Of a stretch of 64,000 nt of DNA, positions 35,533 through 45,069 are shown in pieces (positions within the stretch are counted from its first letter, which is position 1; the number at the start of each line of letters is the position of its first letter). Origin of the DNA: Sphingobacterium sp. UBA4616. GTDB lineage: Bacteria > Bacteroidota > Bacteroidia > Sphingobacteriales > Sphingobacteriaceae. Under the pieces are notes generated by a model that did no database searches, was not told where the DNA came from, and saw only the letters and a list, made by a program, of their open reading frames with translations. A program made the position numbers and the translations under genes. The DNA is taken from positions 705,464 to 769,463 of the forward strand of contig DGIS01000025.1 in assembly GCA_002386525.1 (NCBI GenBank). The letters run 5' to 3'.

Positions 35533-36447
35533 TCATTTACCATCACGCAGCAGCGACCGTTCTATCGTGTCATAATAAAATTTAAACCCCATACGCCTAA
35601 TTTTCTCGTCACTGACGCGAGAACCTTGCAGCAGCATGACAGCCATATCGCTATATAGTAGTTTTAACATAAATCCAGGAACATTAGGCAAAAAGCTTGT
35701 TTTAGCAAACGATCTCAGCAATACGTAAGAAAATTCATTCATAGTAATATGTTGAGGAGCAACAGCATTATAAACACCTCGGACATCCTCTTGATGGAGT
35801 ATAAACTCGTACATACGCCCCAAATCACGAATGTCGATCCAAGGGAGGTATTGCTTTCCATCGCCTACTGACACATTGATACCAAGTCTTGCCAACGGCG
35901 CAAGCTTAGCATACATACCTCCCTCTTTACCCAAGACAATACCTTTTCGCAATATAACAGTTTTGACCCCCAAGCTTTCAAACTGCCGAGCAGCCTTCTC
36001 CCATAATTTACAGATGTGGGCCAGAAAATCAATGCCGCTATTAGCATCTTCCGAAAATAGGGTATCGGTTGTACGTGCACCATAATAGCCAACTGCCGAT
36101 GATGAAATGATTTTATCAATCGCAATAGCATGATGTTCGATGTATTTGTAAAGTAAATTCAGTGACAACACCCGGCTTTCGATCAGGTCCAAACGGCGTT
36201 TAGTTGTCCATCGTCCGGCGCTTATATTTTCACCAGTCAAATTAATGATGGTATCTACTCCCTCAAAAGCCTTTATATCGATGTAGCTCTTTTCTAAATC
36301 CCACTCAAAAAACTTTGTTCCGCTCTGCTCAGATCCCGAGAGAGTCTTACGTGTTAAGACGTGTACCTCATAACCAAGCTGTGTGAGGTGGGAAACGAGA
36401 TAACCACCTACAAAACCAGTCCCTCCTGCGATTAAGATCTTCTTCAT
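35533..36447 (-). CDS. TIGR01777-family epimerase (SDR39U1-like)
   Basis: A 304-residue NAD(P)-dependent extended SDR, starting with GGTGFVGGYL (8-17), with YYG near residue 120 (catalytic Tyr) and a C-terminal DUF1731-like region. Its function is uncertain in the whole family. Its ATG overlaps the IPP isomerase stop by 4 nt, so the two are translationally coupled in the phytoene synthase 1 operon. Confidence 0.9.
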   Translation of the reverse strand: MKKILIAGGTGFVGGYLVSHLTQLGYEVHVLTRKTLSGSEQSGTKFFEWDLEKSYIDIKAFEGVDTIINLTGENISAGRWTTKRRLDLIESRVLSLNLLYKYIEHHAIAIDKIISSSAVGYYGARTTDTLFSEDANSGIDFLAHICKLWEKAARQFESLGVKTVILRKGIVLGKEGGMYAKLAPLARLGINVSVGDGKQYLPWIDIRDLGRMYEFILHQEDVRGVYNAVAPQHITMNEFSYVLLRSFAKTSFLPNVPGFMLKLLYSDMAVMLLQGSRVSDEKIRRMGFKFYYDTIERSLLRDGK

Positions 36448-36971
36448 ATACTAGCTTGTTTAAGCTTCTGTATTACCTGAGGAAGCGCGGCTTTGAACCA
36501 ATAGGTATAACGTGTCGGATGAGCAGAAATATCCGACAAAATTTGCTCAACCGAACACCATTTAAAATCAGCGGCCTCTGATGGATTGAGTATTGGATCA
36601 GTATCGATACATCCTATGAATACATGGTCATACTCATGTTCAATCAAATTATTTTCGACTTTAGCATGATAGATGAAGGCGAAAGAGAAACTTAATTCGC
36701 AAGTAATGCCCATTTCAAAAAAAAGCCGCTCTTGAGCACTATCTAAAACGTCCTCCCCAACCTGCGGATGCGAGCAACATGTGTTTGTCCAAAGCCCCCC
36801 ACCATGATATTTTTCCAACGCCCGTTGCTGCAGCAGTAGCTCTCCACTACTGTTAAAAATAAATATTGAAAAAGCCCGATGCAATAGCCCTTCTTTATGA
36901 GCAGCAAGCTTATCCATCTGACCGAGTTGTTGATCGTTTTTATCTACAAGGACAACATGATTTCTATCCAT
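36444..36971 (-). CDS. idi: Isopentenyl-diphosphate delta-isomerase, type 1
   Basis: Converts IPP to DMAPP, the first committed step for prenyl chains and carotenoids. The Nudix-like domain has catalytic Cys in TNTCCSHP and Glu in EHEYDHVF. Starting at ATG 36971 gives 175 residues, normal for the family. ATG 37016 would add a 15-residue extension. The gene follows phytoene synthase 1 and overlaps the epimerase by 4 nt, so it belongs to the first carotenoid operon. A metal-dependent enzyme; no FMN-type isomerase is seen. Confidence 0.93.
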   Translation of the reverse strand: MDRNHVVLVDKNDQQLGQMDKLAAHKEGLLHRAFSIFIFNSSGELLLQQRALEKYHGGGLWTNTCCSHPQVGEDVLDSAQERLFFEMGITCELSFSFAFIYHAKVENNLIEHEYDHVFIGCIDTDPILNPSEAADFKWCSVEQILSDISAHPTRYTYWFKAALPQVIQKLKQASI

Positions 36972-37024
36972 AGTTTTGTAATTTAAGAGCCAAGGAATAT
37001 CCGCCTCTAAATTCATACTTCAAT

Positions 37025-37861
37025 TTATAAATACGCTATTTTGTACCGTACATAACTCTTGACCGCAACTAAGGCCTTTTGAAGATTCGGTATCCGAATC
37101 CGATTTTCTAAAATTTCGTTTGAAGATTTTCTACGAATCTTGGCAAAAAGTGATAGATAATATTTGTAAGCCAAATAAACCCCAAACTTTGCAGATGCGG
37201 GCAGTTGTTTTATTCCCAAAAGCGCTTCCTTAAATTCATTGTGAATTTCATGCTCAATCTGACTTTTGATTGCGTTATTAAAAACTGTCATATCCAAGTT
37301 GGGAAAATACGTCCTTCCAAGAATATGATAGTCCTGTTTGAGATCACGTAAAAAGTTTATTTTCTGAAATGCAGATCCGAGTTTCATGGCGTAGGGTTTC
37401 AGTTCTTCATACTGCGCTCTGTCTCCCTCTGTAAAAACTTGCAAACACATGAGTCCCACAGCTTCTGCCGAGCCATAAATATATTCCCTATAACGTTCGT
37501 CATTGTAATCGATCTTAGTCAGATCCATCTCCATACTATGAAGAAATTGACGAATCAGCTCAGTATCTACCGCATACCTATGTACAGTTTCCTGAAAGGA
37601 TTGCAATATGGGATTTAAGGAAATTTTCTCTTCTAAAGCATAGTTTGTATCTAAATATAAGCGTCCCAAAAGGCGCTTCTTATCATAACCGTGAAAACTA
37701 TCTACAATTTCATCTGCAAGCCGCACATAGCCGTAGATTGCATAAATACTATTACGAATGCAGGGTTTTAGTGCCAAGATACCGAGTGAAAAGCTGGTAC
37801 TATATTTTTCGGTAGTTCTTTTGCTTACTTCATAAGCGAGTTCATCAAATAGTTTCTTCAT
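37025..37861 (-). CDS. crtB: Phytoene synthase, copy 1
   Basis: Head-to-head condensation of two GGPP to phytoene. 278 residues with both Asp-rich motifs: DEIVD at 50-54 and DLKQD at 173-177. It is co-directional with the hydroxyisourate hydrolase (72 nt upstream) and with idi and the epimerase downstream. Copy 2 at 60047-60883 is the same length with no gaps and I estimate about 80% identity, so the pair is a recent duplication with one copy in each carotenoid locus. Confidence 0.95.
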   Translation of the reverse strand: MKKLFDELAYEVSKRTTEKYSTSFSLGILALKPCIRNSIYAIYGYVRLADEIVDSFHGYDKKRLLGRLYLDTNYALEEKISLNPILQSFQETVHRYAVDTELIRQFLHSMEMDLTKIDYNDERYREYIYGSAEAVGLMCLQVFTEGDRAQYEELKPYAMKLGSAFQKINFLRDLKQDYHILGRTYFPNLDMTVFNNAIKSQIEHEIHNEFKEALLGIKQLPASAKFGVYLAYKYYLSLFAKIRRKSSNEILENRIRIPNLQKALVAVKSYVRYKIAYL

Positions 37862-37933
37862 GGTCTAATAATTTATGATCTAACTAGACGCTCGATTGAG
37901 TAATACGAGATCAATAAGTCGCTTTCATTTCAC

Positions 37934-38353
37934 CTAGCTACCTCTGTATGTGGAATATCCAAATGGACTTACCGTGATTGGAACATGGTAGTGTTTATCG
38001 TCTTTTATCTCAAAAATGACTTCAATAAAAGGATAAAAGGTTTCCAGGTTTTGACTGACAAAATAATTTTCTGTATAGAATTTAAGTTTATATATCCCTT
38101 TATTATCACTCTTTCCAACTACTAAAAAATTACTAATACGACCATTACTATCCGTTTTTTCACTGGCTATAGTAATCCATTCCTTATTTGGCATTAGTCT
38201 CTCCAAATCAACTTTGACATTTGGTGCGGGACTTCCGTTGGAAATATCCAAAATGTGACTTGACAATTGATATTTATTATTCTGGCAATATGCTGTAAAT
38301 CCAAACAACATACAAAACAGCATGATAAAATATTTGTTTATATTCATATCCAT
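37934..38353 (-). CDS. uraH: 5-hydroxyisourate hydrolase (secreted, transthyretin-like)
   Basis: Hydrolyses 5-hydroxyisourate in uric acid breakdown. 139 residues with a signal peptide (about 1-23, cut near AYCQ), which would export it to the periplasm. The catalytic residues are in place: His33 (SSHILD), Arg72 (TDSNGR), His123 (HYHVPI) and the C-terminal YRGS (136-139). No urate oxidase or OHCU decarboxylase gene is nearby. It is the first gene of the phytoene synthase 1 operon, an odd place for a purine enzyme. Confidence 0.9.
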   Translation of the reverse strand: MDMNINKYFIMLFCMLFGFTAYCQNNKYQLSSHILDISNGSPAPNVKVDLERLMPNKEWITIASEKTDSNGRISNFLVVGKSDNKGIYKLKFYTENYFVSQNLETFYPFIEVIFEIKDDKHYHVPITVSPFGYSTYRGS

Positions 38354-38528
38354 TTATTTAGTATCTATTTCATTACTTAACTTTTTTATCTACGATAAGG
38401 TATAATCAATTCTTACCCCCTCTTCATTAATGTCCAATAACTCCTTTTCTTACTCCACTCGATTTACAGCCTGTAGTGAAGGGCATCATCCGCTATAGGA
38501 ATGCTCAGTTCAACTAAAATAGACTATA

Positions 38529-38546
38529 AATATACTATTATTGTTT
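38529..38546. promoter_or_regulatory. Shared carotenoid-locus motif, copy A
   Basis: The 18-mer AATATACTATTAT followed by TGTTT matches the copy at 63089-63106 in 17 of 18 positions. On the minus strand it contains TATATTTA-like bases that could be part of a promoter -7 box. It lies 176 nt ahead of uraH. Confidence 0.5.
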
Positions 38547-38776
38547 AAATAAATTTAAAATACCTTATTTTAAGTTCAAATACAAACTAAAAACAAGAGA
38601 TGAAGCTAAACCCGATATTTTGTAATCCTAATTTTCCTATTTATTGTTATGCTCTAAATATAAAGCGACTGATGCTACTTTGAAATGGCATAAGCTTCAT
38701 TGAATTTACCACCATTTTTTTAGTAGCCATAAAAAAGTTATCTAAAATCTTTTACCAAATATAGTTCATTTAAATT

Positions 38777-38806
38777 CTATTTTAGTATTAAAATATACTA
38801 AAATAG
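38777..38806. promoter_or_regulatory. Perfect 12-bp inverted repeat
   Basis: CTATTTTAGTAT and ATACTAAAATAG are exact reverse complements with a 6-nt TAAAAT spacer. It shares the ATACTA half-site with the 18-mers and lies 160 nt from the MarR 1 stop. A MarR dimer site is likely, a transcript hairpin less so. Confidence 0.5.
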
Positions 38807-38946
38807 AGAAAAAATTAGCAGTGAAATAATTGAAGATAAGTAATCTAGCGAATACATCGGTATAAATAGACGGTTGAGCACAATCAATAGATATTTAATA
38901 ATCAACATATTGCATGAAAATTAACCCAAGAAATGCTTTTTCAAAT

Positions 38947-38979
38947 AAAAAAAGATTAAGCTGAGCCTAATCTTTTTTT
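38947..38979. terminator. Terminator overlapping the end of MarR 1
   Basis: AAAAAAAGATTA (38947-38958) and TAATCTTTTTTT (38968-38979) are a perfect 12-bp stem with a 9-nt loop. The stem includes the last codons of the minus-strand MarR 1 gene and an A/T-run on each side, so it can work on either strand. Confidence 0.75.
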
Positions 38980-39617
38980 AAATATTGTTCGAGGTCGTTC
39001 ACGTCTTTCTTGTCAATCAGGGTATGATGATGATGATCAAGCTTTGCAAGTAATATGATCAATAAATCACGTTCTTTATTGGAAAGATTTCCAATTAATA
39101 TATTACCTACAATTTTTATTTTAGGCAGCACCTTAAATAATTCGGTACGCCCAGCATTGGAAATACATATTGGTTTAGCTCTTTTATCAGAGACTTTGGG
39201 TGCCTCTTCAATTAAACCAAGACGCATTAATCTCCGAATCACTTCAGTACCCGAGGCCTTTTCGACTGCATTTTTTCGAATCAGTTCTGTTTGCAGAAGT
39301 TTGTCATAAGAAAATAACACCATTAAGAAGGTAAAGTCTTCTGGAGACTGTAGATGAGTTCCTTCGAATGCCAATTTAATATAATGTTTGGCATAACGGT
39401 TCATCATCAAAAGAAGTTTTCCTAAATCTTCTGCTGGAACGTCCCTATCTTCTACCACTGCATGGTCTCCCCCGACTTTCCGTGTTTGAGTCATCCCAAT
39501 TGAATTTTTGAGATACATGTATTTTAGGAAATCATCAAGTGTGCCATTTGCTGATTCATTGGTGCAGTAATCTTCAAGCTCTTCAGCTATTTCGATCAAA
39601 AGATCTTTTCTTATCAT
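38967..39617 (-). CDS. MarR-family transcriptional regulator 1
   Basis: A 216-residue winged-helix regulator from ATG 39617 (GTG 39620 is possible). The helix-turn-helix sits near 100-150 (LLQTELIRKNAVEKASGTEVIRRL), with the wing around SDKRAKPICISNAGR. It is paralogous to the regulator at 62419-63069, sharing the MNR(Y/F)AK motif and the LIR(K/R)N segment. It sits upstream of the first carotenoid operon and probably controls carotenoid genes. A His-rich tail (DHHHHT) might bind metal. Confidence 0.88.
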   Translation of the reverse strand: MIRKDLLIEIAEELEDYCTNESANGTLDDFLKYMYLKNSIGMTQTRKVGGDHAVVEDRDVPAEDLGKLLLMMNRYAKHYIKLAFEGTHLQSPEDFTFLMVLFSYDKLLQTELIRKNAVEKASGTEVIRRLMRLGLIEEAPKVSDKRAKPICISNAGRTELFKVLPKIKIVGNILIGNLSNKERDLLIILLAKLDHHHHTLIDKKDVNDLEQYLKKD

Positions 39618-39718
39618 CACGACTTTCTCTTCTTTACAAATGAAAGAATTTTTATTGCGAAAAAAAAATTAAAAGGTACGTGCAGCTATTGTAACCTTCA
39701 GCAATTGGCGTGATCGTT

Positions 39719-40030
39719 TTAATCCTCCACTCGCTTTTCACCTATAACGATGTCGCCAACAATAGATCTTAAATAGCCTTCATATGCGATATTCAAGCCC
39801 TCAATAATTACTGGATCGTGTGCCTCAATATCGCCCAGTATTTGCTTATCATCATAGCTATTTCCAACAATTGCTAAGGAACAATGTTCGCTTTGTATTG
39901 GAAAAAGTCCGACACCTATGATTTCCTCTCCAAATGTAACAAACCAAGTTTCTTCACTATGGTCTGTCGTTGTGTTTGGTATATGTATGGCCTGCTTCAG
40001 GTCTGCACATTTAATAAGATCAAAATTCAT
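39719..40030 (-). CDS. Small hypothetical protein
   Basis: 103 residues, no signal peptide or membrane segment. The sequence is acidic with evenly spaced strands (FGEEIIGVGLFPI and GYLRSIVGDIVIG). I do not recognise a family. It is a plausible gene because the frame is intact, starts at ATG and fills the space between MarR 1 and the TlpA operon terminator. Confidence 0.6.
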   Translation of the reverse strand: MNFDLIKCADLKQAIHIPNTTTDHSEETWFVTFGEEIIGVGLFPIQSEHCSLAIVGNSYDDKQILGDIEAHDPVIIEGLNIAYEGYLRSIVGDIVIGEKRVED

Positions 40031-40137
40031 TTTCTTTATCTATTTTACATAGATAGACAGCTTGAAATGGAATATTGTTTTTTAAAACCGGACAATGTAT
40101 TGCCGTATTCGATCTTGGAAGTGATCACTTACAGGAA

Positions 40138-40174
40138 GTTGCTAGGGCTACAATGAGGTTACAGCCCTAGCAAC
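40138..40174. terminator. Terminator of the SusCD-TlpA operon
   Basis: GTTGCTAGGGCT (40138-40149) and AGCCCTAGCAAC (40163-40174) form a perfect 12-bp stem with a 13-nt loop, about 50 nt past the stop at 40224. The T-run on the minus strand is weak. Confidence 0.65.
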
Positions 40175-40223
40175 TGGATAAAAATTTGTTGGCACTGATG
40201 CTGGTTTATAGCATGAATGAAAA

Positions 40224-41366
40224 CTATTTTGCAAAAATTTCAGCTAGTTTTTTATCTAACTCTTCACCACGCAAATATTTAGCAATGATTTTTCCATTTG
40301 GATCAACCAGAAAATTCATGGGAATAGCCTTGACATCATACATGGCCCCAGCTTCATTTTCCCATCCCTTAAGATCCCCCACCTGTTTCCAAGTCAGTCC
40401 ATCATCTTGAATAGCTTTTAACCATTTCGTTTTATCCGCGGCTTTATCCATGGAAACTCCTAGAATTTCAAAGCCTTGTTTCTGGTATTTCGCATAGGCT
40501 TTTACTAAATTTGGATTTTCACGACGGCAAGGTGCACACCAAGACGCCCAAAAATCAATCAGGACATACTTTCCACGGTAGTCCGATAACTTGACCGGTT
40601 TACCGTCAACATCGGGCTGGGTAAAATCTTGCGCTTCTACTCCTTCGCTCGTTTTTTTGACCAGAGCAATACGCTTAGCAAGGTCTTTCCCAAGAATAGA
40701 GTTTTGTAAGCTCGGATCTAATGTGCTAAATATTTTTTCGGCTTTGACAGCATCAAACTCGGGTGGTAATGTTGAGTTAAATGCCATCAAGGCCATATAG
40801 CTTTTCGGATTCTTGGAAACATAGTCCAACTTTGCATCGATTGTCTGTTGCTGTATCACATTAGCACGATCTTCCAATGTTTTAATGTATTTGGGGTCTT
40901 GCTGATCTGCAAGCGATTTGGACTTATATTCATTTTCCAATACTTGATACTGGTCGTAAATCGGCTTTAGCATAGCATTTACCCGATCATTTTCTGCATT
41001 CAAAGGAGATCCAGTTATCTTTGCATGTCGTATAGAATCTGCCGCCGCGAATTTGATCGTTGTTCCTTCTATCAAAAAGGGCAATATATCTTGCTTTGGT
41101 GGTTTCGCTGGATCGAAAGGGGCATTATCGTGAATGATACGTAAATGCGCTTCCATCGGTGACGGAATAGTTCCTTTAAATTCAAATTTTCCATTTTTCA
41201 TTTCAACAGAATCAATCTGTTCTTTTCCATCGTAGCTCAGCCGAAGATAGGCTTTTGCAGGTTTATCTAACTTGCCCACTGTACCTTGCAGTGTATAATT
41301 TTGCTGCGCATATCCCATCGCTGGCAATATACAGGCCAATGCGAGGGTCCATTTTATATTTCTCAT
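40224..41366 (-). CDS. TlpA-like thioredoxin with DUF4369 domain
   Basis: A 380-residue exported protein with a signal peptide ending near MGYAQ, an N-terminal DUF4369 beta domain (about 22-120), a helical linker, and a C-terminal thioredoxin fold with Trp-Cys-x-x-Cys as WCAPC (CXXC near 275-278). Such proteins act as periplasmic disulfide reductases or oxidases. It is last in the SusCD operon, after the S41 protease. Confidence 0.92.
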   Translation of the reverse strand: MRNIKWTLALACILPAMGYAQQNYTLQGTVGKLDKPAKAYLRLSYDGKEQIDSVEMKNGKFEFKGTIPSPMEAHLRIIHDNAPFDPAKPPKQDILPFLIEGTTIKFAAADSIRHAKITGSPLNAENDRVNAMLKPIYDQYQVLENEYKSKSLADQQDPKYIKTLEDRANVIQQQTIDAKLDYVSKNPKSYMALMAFNSTLPPEFDAVKAEKIFSTLDPSLQNSILGKDLAKRIALVKKTSEGVEAQDFTQPDVDGKPVKLSDYRGKYVLIDFWASWCAPCRRENPNLVKAYAKYQKQGFEILGVSMDKAADKTKWLKAIQDDGLTWKQVGDLKGWENEAGAMYDVKAIPMNFLVDPNGKIIAKYLRGEELDKKLAEIFAK

Positions 41367-41398
41367 ATTTATTCGGTATTTATTCTACTATTTAAAAT

Positions 41399-43033
41399 TT
41401 ATTTTGACAGGTTTTCAGTACCTTTTTTTAAGGTTTGCCCAACAATGCCCGTTTGTAATAATTGTTTATAAAGCTTTTCGTCACGAAGGACAAGTAGGGC
41501 GTCTTGGAAACTCTTATTCGATTCATTTCTAATGCGCGCCATATAATCCCCACCGGTATAAAGTAGTGAGGCAACCTGCGCTTTAAATTCTATGTCGATG
41601 GCAGCATGGGCACTTTGATGATCTTCTGGAGGTATAGCAATAGACTGCTTACGTGCTGCTGAAATCAGCTGTCTATGCACTTCTTTAGGCACATTAAATC
41701 GAGAATTAAATGCGGTAAAGTCTGGATAAGCATTCAGTAACGCGCGACGATTTTGCTGTACAAATTCAAATCCACCTTTGGCAACAATCCCATTGTTCAT
41801 GAACTGTGCCATCCACGTGCTATATAGATTTGTGTCGATGGGCACAAATCGGTCTGGCATGATGCCTCCGCCGCCATACACGGTTCTTTTATTAGTCAAT
41901 GTGCTGTACTTTAAAGAATCTGGAAAAGAAATATGTCCTGCTTCCAATAATTCCTTAGAGGCCATACGACGATTAAAATCCTGGAAATAATCTTCCTTTC
42001 CTTTGGTATAGGGTTTCTGAATTGACCGTCCGGATGGAGTATAGTAGCGGGCTCCTGTTAGATGCATTTCTGAACCGTCAGACAATGGAACGGGTTTCTG
42101 CATGAGGCCCTTTCCAAAACTGCGCCGACCGATGACCACAGCGCGATCCCAGTCCTGAAGTGCTCCTGTAACGATTTCACTGGCTGAAGCTGTGGATTCG
42201 TCAATTAGGACAACCAATTCCCCTTCGTAAAATTGACCATAACCGCCAGTGAAGTAGTAATCTTTTCCGCCTTGGTTAGGTACGGAATAAAAAACAATTT
42301 TCTCTTTGGGCAAAAATTCATCTGCGACACCAATAGCGGATTGCACATAGCCGCCACCATTACTCTGCAGGTCCAGGATCAATTTTTTCATTCCCTGGCT
42401 TTTGAGGCTCTTTAAAGCAGCGTCTATTTCCTGACGCGTGGTCTGATTGAAAATTGAAAGTGCAATATAACCGATTTCCTTGTCGACCATATAGCTTTCA
42501 CGAACGGATTTCTCCAGTATATTTTCGCGTACAATGCTTATATTTTTGCTGTCGGTGCTTCCCGGTGACACGATTGTCAACACAACCGGTACATCTTTTT
42601 CACCTCGCAATTTTTCCATAATCTCACGGTTCCCCCATTTTTCCCCAACGATGCTATCGCCATCAATGCCGAGGATTTGGTCACCAACACGGATTCCTGC
42701 ACGCATGGCTGGACCATCTGGATTAACTTTTGTTACGAAGGTCTGCTCATTATTTTTTAGAAACTGAATGCCAATTCCAGCAAAACTTCCACTCATGACC
42801 ACACGCATTTGCTCGGCTTCCTCACGACTAGTATAACGTGAATGAGGATCTAAATCCGATATCATTGCTTTGATCGCGGCATCTACCAAATGTTCTTCAT
42901 TTACCTGGTCGACATAATTCTGCTGAATAAGCTTCAGTGCCTCCTCAAATTTATATTTTGGATTCATTTGAGCCTGCAAAGACAGTCCCAGACCGAGCAT
43001 TCCGACGAGTAAGCTTGTTGCTTTACTATTCAT
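41399..43033 (-). CDS. S41-family C-terminal processing peptidase
   Basis: A 544-residue periplasmic serine protease of the tail-specific (Prc/CtpA) type. After a signal peptide come a PDZ domain (about 80-160) and the catalytic core with Ser283 (STASASE) and Lys308 (RSFGKG), a Ser/Lys dyad. It probably trims or degrades periplasmic proteins. In its operon (21 nt after the TlpA-like gene at 43055) it could process receptor or substrate peptides. Confidence 0.93.
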   Translation of the reverse strand: MNSKATSLLVGMLGLGLSLQAQMNPKYKFEEALKLIQQNYVDQVNEEHLVDAAIKAMISDLDPHSRYTSREEAEQMRVVMSGSFAGIGIQFLKNNEQTFVTKVNPDGPAMRAGIRVGDQILGIDGDSIVGEKWGNREIMEKLRGEKDVPVVLTIVSPGSTDSKNISIVRENILEKSVRESYMVDKEIGYIALSIFNQTTRQEIDAALKSLKSQGMKKLILDLQSNGGGYVQSAIGVADEFLPKEKIVFYSVPNQGGKDYYFTGGYGQFYEGELVVLIDESTASASEIVTGALQDWDRAVVIGRRSFGKGLMQKPVPLSDGSEMHLTGARYYTPSGRSIQKPYTKGKEDYFQDFNRRMASKELLEAGHISFPDSLKYSTLTNKRTVYGGGGIMPDRFVPIDTNLYSTWMAQFMNNGIVAKGGFEFVQQNRRALLNAYPDFTAFNSRFNVPKEVHRQLISAARKQSIAIPPEDHQSAHAAIDIEFKAQVASLLYTGGDYMARIRNESNKSFQDALLVLRDEKLYKQLLQTGIVGQTLKKGTENLSK

Positions 43034-43054
43034 AGTGTATCTTGGTTTAATAGT

Positions 43055-45058
43055 CTATTTTTCGTTTTTAAGGATTTCAATAGCAAGGGATAGTTCATCC
43101 ATCAATTTACTCGGACTTCCCGAATAACCTCCTGAGCAATAGCGCACACGACCGTTTTTAACAATGATTTTGCGTGGAATGGAAGAGTCGCCGAACAATG
43201 GAACCAATTGTCTAAATAGTACATCTTGTTCTTTAGTTACTGGATTGACGGAATCGTGTAAGAGATTGAACCGGAAACCTTCACTACGAACATAGTTGAC
43301 TGACTTATCTTTATAATTTCCGGTCTGCATGGTACCCAGCATATATATCGCAACCTGTTTGTCCTGTGCATATTTATCGACTAAAAGCTGCATTCCGGGG
43401 AATGCCATGATACATGGTCGACACCAAGTCGCCCAGAAATCCACTACCACAATTTTGTCTTTCCAGTCTTCTGGCGTAATAAATAGCCCTTCAGCGGTTT
43501 CTAAACGAAAATTAGGCATCGGGTGATTGACCCAGTTATGATCAACATAGGCTTGCATTGCGGCTTTTTCTTTATCAGATTTTAATCCCGCCAAATAAGT
43601 TTGATAGCCACTTTCATCATTAGGATGTCCTTTTAAGTAAATTGATTTAAGTTTGTCAAACATCCGCGGCGTCATTGCATTGTATCGCGCGCTCATTTCC
43701 AGTAAAGGCAGGATTTGCTTATCATCCCCAAGCCCTTCTAAAACCTGAAGATTAATTTCATTCAGTTCGGCATTATTGTATTTAGCATCTTCGGAGAGCA
43801 GCGTAAAGTATTTCCGTGCTTCTGTATATTTTTTGAGATCATTTAATAAGGAGATATGTGTAAAGAGACGGTCATTTAAGTTTTTAACCACATTGGAATC
43901 TGCCTGAGCTTTACTATCAAAATCATCTTTGTAGGAATTATCGCCGCGGCGAGCAATCATTTTGGGTAGGATTGCTTCAGACACCTGATAGAGGCTATCT
44001 TTACCGACCATTTTAAACATATAGGCACGCATAATATTCCAGCGCATCAACTCATTTCCTGTTCTAAAATCAAGATCATCATATAACTTCGCAAATTTGT
44101 CGAGCTGTTTGGTTTCGAAGTATGCCGATCCTAGTCCGCGGTATATCGCATAATAGATAAATCCCTGAGCATTGGGACGCTGACGCCACTGCTGAACGGG
44201 AAAACGTTGTAAAAACTTTTCATAGGAAGTGATTATTTCAGCGTTACTCGGATTACCACTCATCGTATTACTATAAGCAATAAAACGAGCTGTCGCTCCA
44301 CTTGGGTAATCAGTATTTACACGCTTCTCGATCATTTGTATCACTTCATTGTCTTTTAGTCTTGAACTCGCAAACGAATAAAGCTGACCAAGCACTTCAT
44401 CGCTTAAATCTTTTTGTTGTAATTGCTGCGTGATCAGTTTTTGGGCATATACAGGAAAAACATTCCCTAAAGCCAATTTTTGTAAGTTCATAAAAGACTG
44501 AAAATAACGAAAGTATTGTTTACCGGACAAGGCAAACTCTTTATCAGCCAGGTTTTTGAGGTATTCAGCAGGCATCGCCGCCGGCTGCGTATTATAGTAT
44601 GAAAAAATTCCCCCACCAGCGATCTCAGGTTGCTGGAAGGCAGCCTCCCCAAGAAAGGCCCCTGGTACTGCTTTTCCTTTTGCATCACTTAAAGCTACCG
44701 CATAGCCTCGATCCTGATTGTTATCTGTTACGTCGGGATGATCAAATTCGCCCTGATAGAATTTTACAGCAATAAAAGCCGTTGTCGATTTGACAGGTAG
44801 CACTACTGTCCATAGCCCTGCTGCATTTTTTTGCATGGGAAGACTAATTTGCCTCCATGAAAAATCTTCGAAGAGAAAACAGGCCGCATTTATTGCATCG
44901 CTAAATTCAAGATCTTTATCCTTGGCATCGTATAGCACTTGAACAGGTTCAGATCTTCTAGGTTTGGCTGGTTTAAAAACACTGCTGTCAAATCGAGGCT
45001 GTGCATATGACACAGCCTGAACAAACAACAGTACTAAAAAAATAAATTCTTTTTTCAT
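43055..45058 (-). CDS. TlpA-like thioredoxin fused to long N-terminal region
   Basis: A 667-residue exported protein. About 520 residues of beta-sandwich and helical repeat-like sequence precede a C-terminal thioredoxin domain (about 510-660), with the redox motif WATWCRPC near 542-549. A signal peptide ends near SYAQ. Redox role in the periplasm is inferred from the CXXC. The N-terminal part is not recognised; its helical hairpins recall TPR-like folds. It lies 11 nt after the SusD gene. Confidence 0.88.
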   Translation of the reverse strand: MKKEFIFLVLLFVQAVSYAQPRFDSSVFKPAKPRRSEPVQVLYDAKDKDLEFSDAINAACFLFEDFSWRQISLPMQKNAAGLWTVVLPVKSTTAFIAVKFYQGEFDHPDVTDNNQDRGYAVALSDAKGKAVPGAFLGEAAFQQPEIAGGGIFSYYNTQPAAMPAEYLKNLADKEFALSGKQYFRYFQSFMNLQKLALGNVFPVYAQKLITQQLQQKDLSDEVLGQLYSFASSRLKDNEVIQMIEKRVNTDYPSGATARFIAYSNTMSGNPSNAEIITSYEKFLQRFPVQQWRQRPNAQGFIYYAIYRGLGSAYFETKQLDKFAKLYDDLDFRTGNELMRWNIMRAYMFKMVGKDSLYQVSEAILPKMIARRGDNSYKDDFDSKAQADSNVVKNLNDRLFTHISLLNDLKKYTEARKYFTLLSEDAKYNNAELNEINLQVLEGLGDDKQILPLLEMSARYNAMTPRMFDKLKSIYLKGHPNDESGYQTYLAGLKSDKEKAAMQAYVDHNWVNHPMPNFRLETAEGLFITPEDWKDKIVVVDFWATWCRPCIMAFPGMQLLVDKYAQDKQVAIYMLGTMQTGNYKDKSVNYVRSEGFRFNLLHDSVNPVTKEQDVLFRQLVPLFGDSSIPRKIIVKNGRVRYCSGGYSGSPSKLMDELSLAIEILKNEK

Positions 45059-45069
45059 CTTATATTATA

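Larger units (their letters stand above)
38354..38966. other. Intergenic region with candidate MarR operators
   Basis: This 613-nt very AT-rich region has no gene. It contains an 18-nt motif shared with the second carotenoid locus (38529-38546), a perfect 12-bp inverted repeat (38777-38806) and the hairpin next to the MarR 1 stop. It must hold the promoter of the uraH-crtB operon, probably around 38530. Confidence 0.5.
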
